Shown in pieces: positions 25,822 through 34,772 of a stretch of DNA of 64,000 nucleotides. The translations under genes and the position numbers were made by a program. Below the pieces are notes generated by a model. That model did not search any database. It saw only the letters and a program-made list of their open reading frames with translations, and was not told the DNA's origin. Each line of letters begins with the position of its first letter. Position 1 is the first letter of the stretch. The stretch spans positions 1,134,001-1,198,000 of the forward strand of contig NZ_CP021768.1 of assembly GCF_002192255.1 (NCBI RefSeq). The letters are read 5' to 3'. This DNA is from Stenotrophomonas sp. WZN-1. Its GTDB lineage: Bacteria; Pseudomonadota; Gammaproteobacteria; Xanthomonadales; Xanthomonadaceae.

Positions 25822-28578
25822 TCAGAACTTGTAGTTCACGCCCAGCATGTAGGTGCGGCCCCACTCGATGTACTCCAGCGGGCGGTCCTTGCTGCCGGCG
25901 TAGGTGCGGTACGGCTCGTTGGTCAGGTTGCTGCCCTGCAGCAGCAGGGTCAGGCCGCGCAGGGCGCTGCTGTCGCTGAAGGTGTAGCTGACCTGCGCAT
26001 CGGTCACGTTCTCGCCCACCACGTAGCGCAGGCTGCGGTTGCCGTTGAAGTTGCCGATTTCACCGATGAAATCCGAACGGCGGCGCTGGCTGACGCGTGC
26101 TTCAAAGCCGCTGCGCTCGTAGTAGGCGGTGAAGTTGTACACGCGCTTGGACAGGCCCGGCAGGCTGATCGGGTCGCTGCCCACGCTGGAGGCGCTTTCC
26201 GGATCCAGGATGGTGATGTCGCTCTTGTTGAAGGTCGCGCTGGCCTGCACGCCGAAGCCACGCAGGCTGTCGGTCAGCATCTCCAACGGGAACGATGCGG
26301 TCAGTTCCAGGCCCTTCAACGTGCCGCCCTTGCCGTTCTGCGGGGCGGAGAAGGTGCCGGTGGTCAGCACCGGAGCGGTCATGCCCGGCGGCGGTACGTA
26401 GCTGCCCAGCAGCGAGGTGAAGTCGTAGTTGTCGACCGACTGGGTGTAGACGTAGCTCTTCAGGTCCTTGTAGAAGATCGCGGCGGCCACGTAGGCCTTC
26501 TCGCCGAAGTACTTCTCATAGGACAGGTCCAGCGCGGTGGCACGCCACGGATCCAGCAGCGGATTGCCGCCACTGCCGCCCGGCCGGCCGGTACCGGTGT
26601 CCACGCCGAACTCCAGGCCGGCGCGCATCTGGTCCACGCGCGGGCGCGCGACCTGCTTGGCGGCGGCGAAGCGCAGCGTCTGCTGGTGCGGGAACATGAA
26701 GGCCAGGTTCAAGCTCGGCAGCCAGTCGTTGTAGGTGCGGCCGTTCGAGTACGGCTGCACGTTGTTGCCGGCCGACTGCGAGCTGTCCCAGTAGCGCGAA
26801 TCCGAGCTCTGGTCGGTGTGCTGCATCTGCACGCCGATGTTGCCGCGCACGCCCACTTCACCGATGTCGGTGTTGATGTTCAGGCGCGCCCAGGCGGTGG
26901 TGATCTTCTCCTCGACCGTCCACGACTTGGGAATCAGGTAGTCCAGGTTGTCGACCGGGTTGAAGGTCATGTAGCGAGCGACCGCAGCCGGCACGTTCCA
27001 GGCCGGGATGGTGCCGAGGCCGGCGAAGCCCAGGTTGACCGGGCGGTACTGCAGGTCCGAGGCGATGTTGGCGTCGCCCTGCGCGCCGAGCAGGATGTTG
27101 CCTTCGGACTGGGTCTTCACCTTGCGGCGGTCGGCGTAGTTCACGCCGATATCGATGTCCGGCGCCCACGAGGCGATCGCATCGGGCAGGGCGATGGTGG
27201 CGGCCAGCTTGCCGCCCTTCAGCCGGTCTTCCACCTTCGGCACCTTGCCGTAGCCGGAGCCGTAGATGGTGTTGGTCAGGAACAGCGCATCGGGGTTGGA
27301 ATAGTTCAACCCGGGGCTGATCTGCGAGAAGCCATCCTGGCGGATCGTCACGCCGATCGTATCCAGCTGCGGCATCGGGGTCAGCTGCAGGTTGTTTTCC
27401 AGGTTCAGCTCGTCGCGTGTGGCCTTGGAGTAGTTCAGGTCGGCGACCAGCTTGACGCCGCCGAAGTTGAACTCGTTGTTCCAGCCGAACGCATCGATCT
27501 TGTCCTTGCGCTTGTTGTACATGCCGCGCACCAGCGGATACACGCCGCTGGCGGTGCCGCCGGTGAACGAGCCATTGGCGTTGATCTGCGGGTTGCTGAC
27601 CAGCAGGCCCGGGGTGTAGTTGCCGTTGTAGTTGCTGAGGTTCAGCTCGAACTGGTTGGCGGTGTCGATCTGCTCGGCTTCGGTGTGGAACGCATCGAAG
27701 GTGCTGGTCCAGCTGTTGTTCGGGCGGAACTGGATGGTGGCCATCACGCCGTCGCGCTTGTTGTTGCCGGTGCGGCGCAGCGCCTTGATGCCGTCGGAGA
27801 AGTAAGTGCCGGCAGCAACGCCCGGGCGGTCGCCCTTGTCGGTGTGCTCGGTGGTCCACGGCTCGTACAGGCCGACCTGGTTTTCCTGGATCGGCATGTC
27901 GCTGTGCGCGTAGCCGATGGCGATGCCCAGGGTCTTGTCCAGGAACTGGTCGATGTAACTGGCGCTGAAACGGTTGCCGTATGGATCAGTGTTGGCGGCG
28001 CGGCCCAGCGAACTCTTCTGGTAGCGGCCACTGACCGCGATCACGCGCTCGCCGAAGCTGAGCGGGCGTGCGGTCTGCATGTCGATGGTGCCCGACAGGC
28101 CCTGGCCGACCAGCGCCGCGTCCGGGGTCTTGTACACGGTCACGCCGTTGACCAGCTCGGACGGGTACTGGTCGAACTCGACGCCGCGGTTGTCGCCGGT
28201 GCTGACCACTTCCCGGCCATTGAGCAGGGTGGTGGCGAAGTCCGGCGACAGGCCGCGCACGCTGATCACCTGCGCACGTCCCGCTACGCGCTGGGCGGCC
28301 AGGCCGGGCAGGCGCGAGATGGATTCAGCGATGCTGACGTCGGGCAGCTTGCCGATGTCTTCGGCGGAGATCGCTTCGACCACCGAGGTGGCGTCCTGCT
28401 TGACCGCGATCGCGCTCTCGATGCCGCGGCGGATGCCGGTGACCTGCACCGTATCCAGGTTGGTGGCGGCGGTGCCGGCCGGCGTGGTGGTGTTCTGCGT
28501 GGACTGTGCCGACGCCAGCGTCGGCGCCAGGACAACGGCCAGCGCGATGCTCAGCGCGCTGCGCTTGTGGTTCAACAT
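25822..28578 (-). CDS. TonB-dependent receptor for maltodextrin (MalA-like)
   Basis: 918 residues from MLNHKRSALS, preceded by GGGAGGGG. Outer-membrane TonB-dependent transporter: signal peptide (to about 25, LASA), TonB-box region TVQVTGIRRG, plug with VVEAISAEDIGKLPDVS, ISRLPGLAAQR and VRGLSPDFATTLLNGRE, then a beta-barrel ending in YMLGVNYKF (C-terminal Phe). This is the carbohydrate-uptake (CUT) type seen in Caulobacter MalA. Operator TGCATACGTATTCA lies 125 nt upstream. Neighbours are all alpha-glucan enzymes, so maltodextrin is the likely ligand. Confidence 0.9.
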   Translation of the reverse strand: MLNHKRSALSIALAVVLAPTLASAQSTQNTTTPAGTAATNLDTVQVTGIRRGIESAIAVKQDATSVVEAISAEDIGKLPDVSIAESISRLPGLAAQRVAGRAQVISVRGLSPDFATTLLNGREVVSTGDNRGVEFDQYPSELVNGVTVYKTPDAALVGQGLSGTIDMQTARPLSFGERVIAVSGRYQKSSLGRAANTDPYGNRFSASYIDQFLDKTLGIAIGYAHSDMPIQENQVGLYEPWTTEHTDKGDRPGVAAGTYFSDGIKALRRTGNNKRDGVMATIQFRPNNSWTSTFDAFHTEAEQIDTANQFELNLSNYNGNYTPGLLVSNPQINANGSFTGGTASGVYPLVRGMYNKRKDKIDAFGWNNEFNFGGVKLVADLNYSKATRDELNLENNLQLTPMPQLDTIGVTIRQDGFSQISPGLNYSNPDALFLTNTIYGSGYGKVPKVEDRLKGGKLAATIALPDAIASWAPDIDIGVNYADRRKVKTQSEGNILLGAQGDANIASDLQYRPVNLGFAGLGTIPAWNVPAAVARYMTFNPVDNLDYLIPKSWTVEEKITTAWARLNINTDIGEVGVRGNIGVQMQHTDQSSDSRYWDSSQSAGNNVQPYSNGRTYNDWLPSLNLAFMFPHQQTLRFAAAKQVARPRVDQMRAGLEFGVDTGTGRPGGSGGNPLLDPWRATALDLSYEKYFGEKAYVAAAIFYKDLKSYVYTQSVDNYDFTSLLGSYVPPPGMTAPVLTTGTFSAPQNGKGGTLKGLELTASFPLEMLTDSLRGFGVQASATFNKSDITILDPESASSVGSDPISLPGLSKRVYNFTAYYERSGFEARVSQRRRSDFIGEIGNFNGNRSLRYVVGENVTDAQVSYTFSDSSALRGLTLLLQGSNLTNEPYRTYAGSKDRPLEYIEWGRTYMLGVNYKF

Positions 28579-28702
28579 TTTCCCCTCCCAGGCAATGTTG
28601 CAGGTCGATTCGTGAGCGTTCCGGCGGGGCCGTGAACGTGCGACGCGGTGGCCGCTGTCGTCGCCGCTATGGTAGGCAGCGCATTCTTCGCGGGAATCAC
28701 CC

Positions 28703-28716
28703 TGCATACGTATTCA
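28703..28716. promoter_or_regulatory. LacI-type operator copy 2
   Basis: TGCATACGTATTCA, the reverse complement of copy 1, 125 nt before the TonB receptor start. Confidence 0.75.
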
Positions 28717-28760
28717 ATGGCGTCTGCAGGGATGTAATCGCTTTCAGATCCTCCGTTCCG

Positions 28761-28784
28761 GTAGCGCCGGGCCATGCCCGGCGA
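28761..28784. repeat. SMAG-type REP palindrome
   Basis: GTAGCGCCGGGCCATGCCCGGCGA, stem GCCGGGC/GCCCGGC, at the 3' side of the GH97 gene. Confidence 0.75.
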
Positions 28785-28803
28785 ACGTCACGAGAGATAT
28801 TCA

Positions 28804-30858
28804 TCAGTTCAACGGCGTGAAACGAATGGCCTGCCCACCGCCCGGTGCCAGCACCAGCGTCAGCACGTCGGCGCTGGTCACCTCACGGGTTTCGCGCGCG
28901 AACGCGAACGGATTGCTGCGGAAATCAGCACCCTCGCCATCGCGGTAGATTTCGGCGCGGTAGCGCACGCCCGGCTCCAGGAAGCCCAGCGATACCGGCA
29001 GCACGCGGCCGTGCTCGTCGGTGATGCTGCCGAGGAACCAGTCGCGGCTGTTGCGGTCGCGGCGCACGATCGTCACGTAGTCGCCCACTTCGCCATCGAG
29101 CACGCGGCTCTGCTCCCAGTCCACCGCCACGTCCTCGATGAAGCGGAACGCCTCGCGATGCTGCAGGTAGTGCTCGGGCAGGTCGGCGGCCATCTGGATC
29201 GGGCTGTACAACACCACGTACAGCGCCAGCTGCCGTGCCAGCGTGCTGGGGATGGCCTGGCCGTGGCGGCCCTTCAGGCTGAGGATGCCGGGGGTGTAGT
29301 CCATCGGCCCGGCCAGCATGCGGGTGAACACCAGGTTGACCTCATGTTCCGGTGGGTTCGGTGGCTGGCCCCAGGCGTTGTACTCCATGCCGCGCGCGCC
29401 TTCGCGCGAGAGCCAGTTGGGGTAGGTGCGGCGCAGGCCGGTGTCCTTGATCGGCTCGTGCGGGTTCACCGACAGGTGCCGGCGCGCAGCCTCCTGCACC
29501 ACCTTCAGGTGGTGGCGGGCCATGAACTGCCCGTCGTGCCACTCGCGCCACAGCGGGCCACCGGCCGGATTGCGGCGGTCGACCTGGCCGTCGTCGCAGA
29601 CATAGCCGGTCTTGAACTGGTCCACGCCCAGCCGTGCGTACAGGTCCAGCGCGGCACCCAGCTGGTCCTCGTAATGTTCGATGGCACAGCCGGTTTCGTG
29701 GTGGCCGATCAGGTGCACGCCCTTGTTCAGGCCATACGCTGACAGCGCTTCGATATCGAAGTCCGGCGTGGCGCGGGTGAAATCGAAGTCGTAGCCGTTG
29801 CCCACCCACATGCCGTCCCAGCCCGGATTCCAGCCTTCCACCAGCACGCCGCGGAAGCCGTGTGCGGCGGCGAAATCGATGACTTTCTTCGTTTTGGCCG
29901 TGGTGGCCGCGTGCTTCGGTCCGGTCGCCCAGCTCTCGTTGTCCAGGTGCATCGACCACCACACGCCCAGGTACTTGGCCGGCTTCACCCAGCTCACGTC
30001 GCCCAGTGCATTGGGCTCGTTGAGGTTGAGGATCAGGTCCGATTCGACCAGGCCTCCAGCGCGGTCGGCGATCTGCAGCGTGCGCCACGGGGTGGCGAAG
30101 GGCAGGGCACGGCGCGCTTTCCAGCCTTCCGCCGAGGGCGACAGCTGCGCGCGCAGGCGCTGGCCCCCGGTTCGCCGCAGCCACATGCCGGCATAGTCCA
30201 CCAGCGCCGCCTCGTGGATCGCCACATGCAGGCCATCGCGGCTGCGCAGGGTCATCGGCGTATGCACCAGCGGCACTTCACGCAGTGGCGTGCGCTGGTA
30301 CAGGTATTCGTAGTGGATCGGTTCGCCGGCAGGTATCCACCAGGCGGTGGAATCCTGCGCGATGGCGAACTCGGTCAGTTCGTCATCGATGATCGCCTCG
30401 TGCAGGTTCGGCTGTTCGGGGAACACGTAGCGGAAGCCCACGCCGTCGTCGTAGACGCGGAACACCACATCCAGCCGCCGCTTGCTGCCGGTGGTTTCGG
30501 CCAACTGCACGGTCAGCTCGTTGAAGTGGTTGCGGGTGAGCCGGCGCTCGCCCCACGGCTGCTCCCAGCGGTCATCGACGCTGCGCCGCTGCTGGCCGAA
30601 CAGGGCGAAATCGCGGTCCAGGCGGCCGTCGCGCAAGGCGAAGCCGAGCTTCGAATCCTCCACTACGACCTCGCCGAAACGTTCGACGCGGTAGCGGGCG
30701 GTGCCGCCGTCCAGCACCAGGCTGACCGTGAGCACCTTGCCCGGTGATTCGACGCTGGCCACCTGAGGCGTGGCCTGTGCCAGCGTGGCCAGGCCGAGCA
30801 GGGCCAGTCCGAGCACATGCGCGACCACCGCGCGTACAGCAGTGGGTGACATCGGCAT
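28804..30858 (-). CDS. GH97 alpha-glucosidase (SusB-like), exported
   Basis: 684 residues from MPMSPTAVR; GGGAGGGG stands just before the start. Signal peptide ends near TLAQA. Glycoside hydrolase 97: N-terminal beta-super-sandwich, a (beta/alpha)8 barrel from about 270, motifs VEGWNPGWDG, HLIGHHETGC and NPHEPIKDTGLRRTYPNW with EGARGMEYNAW, where SusB has its essential glutamates, and a C-terminal beta domain. It should release glucose from maltodextrins in the periplasm. Shares a divergent control region and operator with the gene at 31096. Confidence 0.93.
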   Translation of the reverse strand: MPMSPTAVRAVVAHVLGLALLGLATLAQATPQVASVESPGKVLTVSLVLDGGTARYRVERFGEVVVEDSKLGFALRDGRLDRDFALFGQQRRSVDDRWEQPWGERRLTRNHFNELTVQLAETTGSKRRLDVVFRVYDDGVGFRYVFPEQPNLHEAIIDDELTEFAIAQDSTAWWIPAGEPIHYEYLYQRTPLREVPLVHTPMTLRSRDGLHVAIHEAALVDYAGMWLRRTGGQRLRAQLSPSAEGWKARRALPFATPWRTLQIADRAGGLVESDLILNLNEPNALGDVSWVKPAKYLGVWWSMHLDNESWATGPKHAATTAKTKKVIDFAAAHGFRGVLVEGWNPGWDGMWVGNGYDFDFTRATPDFDIEALSAYGLNKGVHLIGHHETGCAIEHYEDQLGAALDLYARLGVDQFKTGYVCDDGQVDRRNPAGGPLWREWHDGQFMARHHLKVVQEAARRHLSVNPHEPIKDTGLRRTYPNWLSREGARGMEYNAWGQPPNPPEHEVNLVFTRMLAGPMDYTPGILSLKGRHGQAIPSTLARQLALYVVLYSPIQMAADLPEHYLQHREAFRFIEDVAVDWEQSRVLDGEVGDYVTIVRRDRNSRDWFLGSITDEHGRVLPVSLGFLEPGVRYRAEIYRDGEGADFRSNPFAFARETREVTSADVLTLVLAPGGGQAIRFTPLN

Positions 30859-30931
30859 TTCCCCTCCCAAGGCGCCGTTGGCAGACCCGGACCATAAGCC
30901 AGCGCGGCAGGCGCGCTACCGCGCAACGCCA

Positions 30932-30945
30932 TGAATACGTATGCA
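30932..30945. promoter_or_regulatory. LacI-type operator copy 3, divergent promoter region
   Basis: TGAATACGTATGCA, same as copy 1, between the GH97 gene (minus, start 30858) and the glycosidase operon (plus, start 31096), so it may control both. Confidence 0.75.
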
Positions 30946-31095
30946 GCTGGACGCAGCCGACAGCCCCGCGTCTACCATGGGGCCAAGGCACCTTGAGGGA
31001 GGCGCCGCGCCCGCCCGCCGGCAACGACGGTGCGGACCTACAACGCGTGCAGAGAGGGAGGGAGGCCGACGGGCGCAAGCCGGTCCGCCGCTTCG

Positions 31096-33288
31096 ATGCT
31101 GAAGATCATTTGCCTGACCGCTGCCCTGGGGGCAGCGCTGGGATCGACCGCGCAGGCGGCCGACCTGCAATTCGACGGCCGTCATGCGCGCGCCGAAGCC
31201 GCTGCCAAGGGCAGCTTCGTGCTGCATGCGCCGAAGGGTGTGGTGCACATCGCGCCCATGCCGATGCGCAGCCAGACCGGCAGCGTGATGTTCGATGCGC
31301 TGTTCGCGCTGGCCCAGCAGGAGATGGACCAGGACCGCGTGGATGCGATCCGTGATCCTGCGTTCGACGAAGGCCGGCCGGTGCCGTGCGAGTGTTTCCA
31401 GACCGGCGCGCGCTGGCCCTACGTGTGGACTCGCGATGTCAGCTTCGCCGCCGACCTGGCGCTGGCACGGCTGGATCCGCAGCGCACCCGGCAGTCGCTG
31501 CAGTTCAAGCTGTCTGCGGCGCGCGACGGGCACACGCCCGGCCTGTTCGTCGCGCAGGACACCGGTTCCGGCGGCAGCTGGCCGATCAGCAGCGACCGCG
31601 TGGTGTGGTTCCTCGCCGCACGCCACCTGCTGGACGATCGCGCGTTCGCCGACCAGGTCTGGCAGGCGCTGCAGGGTACATTGGCGCAGGACCGCGCGAT
31701 GGTGTTCGACGCGCAGATGGGCCTGTACCGTGGCGAGACCTCGTTCCTGGACTGGCGCGAGCAGACCTATCCGGACTGGACCCGTGAGGACGTTCGCTTC
31801 ATCGGTGACTCCTACGCACTGTCCACCAACGTACTGCACTACCAGGCGCTGCGCCTGGCCGAGCGGCTGGCCGGCCAGCACGGCGACGCCCGCGCGGCCG
31901 ACTACAAGGCCTGGGCCGATGCGTTGGCGCAGCAGATCGATGCACGCTTCTGGGGCGAGGATACCGGCCAGTACATGAGCTACATCGGCGAAGCCGCGCA
32001 CCCGGTGCCGTATGCCAAGGTCGATCTGCTCGGCCTGTCGCTGGGCATCCTGGCCGACGTGCTGCCACCCGAGCGCGCGCGCCGCGCACTGGCTGCCTAT
32101 CCGATGGGGCCGGCCGGCAGCCCGGTGGTCTGGCCGCAGGAGGCAGAGCAGCCGATCTACCACAACCGCGCCATCTGGCCGTTTGTCAGCGCCTATTCGC
32201 TTCGTGCCGCGCGCCAGCTGGACGACGCGCCGCGCATTGCCGCCGAGATCCGCTCGCTGATGCAGGGCGCCGCGCTGGCCGGTTCCAACATGGAAAACTA
32301 CGAACTGGTCAGCCAGGCCGTGCACGTGGAGGAAGGCGCGCTGAGCGGCCCTGTGGTCAACTCCGAACGCCAGCTGTGGTCGGTGGCCGGCTATCTGTCG
32401 ATGGTGATCGAGGGTGTGTTCGGCGTGCAGGACGATGGCCGGGTGGTGCCCAAGTTGCCGGCGGTGCTGGTGCCCGAACTGTTCGGCAGCCAGCGCCGCA
32501 TCCGTCTGGACGCTGCGGGCAGACGCTATGTGCTGGAGCGCCCGAAGCAGCTGGGTGATGGATTGCTGGTGGCAGGCAAGGTGACGACGCGCGGTGCCAC
32601 TACGACCGTGCAGCTGGTCCCCGCGGCAGTGGCGCCACGCAGCGAGATGATGACGGCCGACGCCAATGCGCGCGCACCGGCCACGCCGGCTGCGCCGGAG
32701 GCGCGACGCAAGGGCAGGGGCTGGAGCGTCGCGGTCGCTGCCGGCCAGGTGCTGTGGCAGGACGGACGGACGCTCACCGCCAGCAATGGCGAGGCACGCA
32801 TCAGCGACGACGGCCTGCAGCATTGCCTCAGCCTGACCCGGCGCGAAGGCGCATTGGAATCGCTGCACAGCCCGACGGTCTGCATCGGTCCGCAGCAGGT
32901 GCTGAAGGGTGCGCAGCGCTGGCAGTTCGCCTCGGCCAGGGCCGGGCAGGTGCGCCTGCGCCTGCAGTACCGCAATCCGAACGGGCCGATCAACACGGGC
33001 GTCACCGCTGCGGTGAAGCAGCTGGTGCTGCACTGCCCGGGCATTCCCCAGCAGCGGCGGACGCTCACCCTGCCGCACAGCGTGGCCGTGCAGGACTCGA
33101 CCTCGGCAACGTTCACAGTGGCCAAGGGCCGGTGTTCGGTCGCGCTTGAGGAAGGCTTCAACATGAGCGCGCTGCAGCATTTCGCGCACTACACCGGGGG
33201 CAAGGGCGGGCGCGACGGCGTGCTCAACCAGGCCCAGGTGCAGGCATTGATGGTGGCGCCGGTGGCCGCGGCAGAGGGCGCACGATGA
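31096..33288 (+). CDS. Exported six-hairpin glycosidase-like protein (maltose locus)
   Basis: 730 residues from MLKIICLT. Signal peptide to about 21 (AQA). An (alpha/alpha)6 barrel of the six-hairpin class fits residues 60-470 (RWPYVWTRDVSFAADLALARLD, GDSYALSTNVLHY, VWPQEAEQPIYHNRAIWPF). This resembles GH15-type glucoamylase-like enzymes, but the exact family and catalytic residues were not fixed. From about 480 a linker and a beta-rich C-terminal domain (about 540-710) with several Cys follow. The in-frame upstream ATG (31030) would spoil the signal peptide. Overlaps the transporter start (ATGA). Confidence 0.7.
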   Translation: MLKIICLTAALGAALGSTAQAADLQFDGRHARAEAAAKGSFVLHAPKGVVHIAPMPMRSQTGSVMFDALFALAQQEMDQDRVDAIRDPAFDEGRPVPCECFQTGARWPYVWTRDVSFAADLALARLDPQRTRQSLQFKLSAARDGHTPGLFVAQDTGSGGSWPISSDRVVWFLAARHLLDDRAFADQVWQALQGTLAQDRAMVFDAQMGLYRGETSFLDWREQTYPDWTREDVRFIGDSYALSTNVLHYQALRLAERLAGQHGDARAADYKAWADALAQQIDARFWGEDTGQYMSYIGEAAHPVPYAKVDLLGLSLGILADVLPPERARRALAAYPMGPAGSPVVWPQEAEQPIYHNRAIWPFVSAYSLRAARQLDDAPRIAAEIRSLMQGAALAGSNMENYELVSQAVHVEEGALSGPVVNSERQLWSVAGYLSMVIEGVFGVQDDGRVVPKLPAVLVPELFGSQRRIRLDAAGRRYVLERPKQLGDGLLVAGKVTTRGATTTVQLVPAAVAPRSEMMTADANARAPATPAAPEARRKGRGWSVAVAAGQVLWQDGRTLTASNGEARISDDGLQHCLSLTRREGALESLHSPTVCIGPQQVLKGAQRWQFASARAGQVRLRLQYRNPNGPINTGVTAAVKQLVLHCPGIPQQRRTLTLPHSVAVQDSTSATFTVAKGRCSVALEEGFNMSALQHFAHYTGGKGGRDGVLNQAQVQALMVAPVAAAEGAR

Positions 33289-34772
33289 ATCGTCCCGTCA
33301 AGCCGCAGCTGTCGTTCTGGCAGATCTGGAACATGTGTTTCGGCTTCCTCGGCATCCAGTTCGGCTTCGCCCTGCAGAACGCCAATGCCAGCCGCATCTT
33401 CGAGACACTGGGCGCGGACATCGACGCGGTGCCTGGGCTGTGGATCGCCGCGCCGCTGACTGGCCTGCTGGTGCAGCCGGTGATCGGTTATCTGTCCGAT
33501 CGCACCTGGACGCGCTGGGGGCGCCGCCGTCCGTACTTCATGATCGGTGCGGTGCTGACCACGCTGGCACTGCTGGTGATGCCGAATTCGCCGACGCTGT
33601 GGATCGCCGCCGGCACGCTGTGGGTGCTGGATGCCTCGATCAACGTATCGATGGAACCGTTCCGCGCCTTCGTCGGCGACCAGCTGGCGCCGCGCCAGCG
33701 TCCAGCCGGCTACGCCATGCAGAGCTTCTTCATCGGTGTGGGTGCCATCGTCGCCAGCTTCCTGCCGTTCATCCTGGCCCACTTCGGGGTCGCCAATACG
33801 GCCGCCGCAGGTGAAGTGCCGGACACCGTGCGCTATGCGTTCTACTTCGGCGCGGTGGTGCTGCTGGCGGCGATCACCTGGACGGTGGTCAGCACCCGCG
33901 AGTACTCACCGGCGGAGCTGGCTGGCTTTGATGATGCCGAGCCGCCGGCGCACCACGCAGGGATCGCCATCAGTGGCCCTGCGCCGTGGACGCAGGTGGC
34001 TCTGTGGCTGGGGCTGGGCGTGCTGCTGGCGCTGCTGATCGCCTGGCGGCAGGGCGACAGGATGCTGTACGTGCTGGCGGGCTTGTGTGCGGGGTACGGC
34101 TTGCTGCTAGCGCTCGCCCGTGCGCTGCCGGGCACCCACATGCTGGCCGCCATCGTCGGCGACCTGCGCGCGATGCCGGTCACCATGCGTCGCCTGGCGT
34201 GGGTGCAGTTCTTCTCGTGGTTCGCGCTGTTTGCGATGTGGATCTACACCACCGCCGCCGTGGCCGGCGCCCACTTCGGTTCGACCGAACCCGAGTCGGC
34301 GGCCTACAACGAAGGTGCCAACTGGGTGGGCGTGCTGTTCGGCGCCTACAACGGTTTCGCCGCGTTGGCGGCGGTGCTGATTCCACTGATGGTACGTGCG
34401 ATCGGCCTGCGCTGGAGCCACCTGGTCAACCTGTGGCTGGGCGGTGCCGGGCTGGTCTCGCTGATGTTCATCCGCGACCCGCACTGGCTGCTGCTGTCGA
34501 TGGTCGGCGTCGGCTTCGCCTGGGCGTCCATTCTCTCGCTGCCCTATGCACTGCTGTCCGACAGCGTGCCGGCATCGAAGATGGGCGTGTACATGGGCAT
34601 CTTCAATTTTTTCATTGTGATCCCGCAGCTGGTCGCCGCCAGTGCGCTCGGCTTCGCCCTGCGTACGTTGCTGGGTGGCCAGCCGATGCATGTACTGGTG
34701 CTGGGCGGCTGCAGCCTGTTCATCGCCGGCCTGTGCGTGCTGTGGGTTCCGTCCCGTCCGGAGGTGGTGTGA
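33285..34772 (+). CDS. MFS sugar transporter (maltose/maltodextrin importer)
   Basis: 495 residues, about 12 membrane segments. GPH/SLC45-like MFS symporter: FWQIWNMCFGFLGIQFGFALQNANASRIFETLG at the start and the RTWTRWGRRRPYF loop (about 73-85) with the D-R-x-x-R-R signature. It fits the maltose porters that accompany MalA in Caulobacter and Xanthomonas. Overlaps the glycosidase stop by 4 nt and the amylase start by 1 nt, so it is cotranscribed. Confidence 0.9.
   Translation: MNRPVKPQLSFWQIWNMCFGFLGIQFGFALQNANASRIFETLGADIDAVPGLWIAAPLTGLLVQPVIGYLSDRTWTRWGRRRPYFMIGAVLTTLALLVMPNSPTLWIAAGTLWVLDASINVSMEPFRAFVGDQLAPRQRPAGYAMQSFFIGVGAIVASFLPFILAHFGVANTAAAGEVPDTVRYAFYFGAVVLLAAITWTVVSTREYSPAELAGFDDAEPPAHHAGIAISGPAPWTQVALWLGLGVLLALLIAWRQGDRMLYVLAGLCAGYGLLLALARALPGTHMLAAIVGDLRAMPVTMRRLAWVQFFSWFALFAMWIYTTAAVAGAHFGSTEPESAAYNEGANWVGVLFGAYNGFAALAAVLIPLMVRAIGLRWSHLVNLWLGGAGLVSLMFIRDPHWLLLSMVGVGFAWASILSLPYALLSDSVPASKMGVYMGIFNFFIVIPQLVAASALGFALRTLLGGQPMHVLVLGGCSLFIAGLCVLWVPSRPEVV

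Noticed and set aside
31030..31095. Upstream ATG for the six-hairpin glycosidase
   Set aside because: Would place charged residues before the signal peptide; the start at 31096 gives a clean one.
30916..33189. 757-codon minus-strand open frame opposite the six-hairpin glycosidase
   Set aside because: No domains or signal peptide; the plus frame is a signal-peptide-bearing enzyme within an operon.
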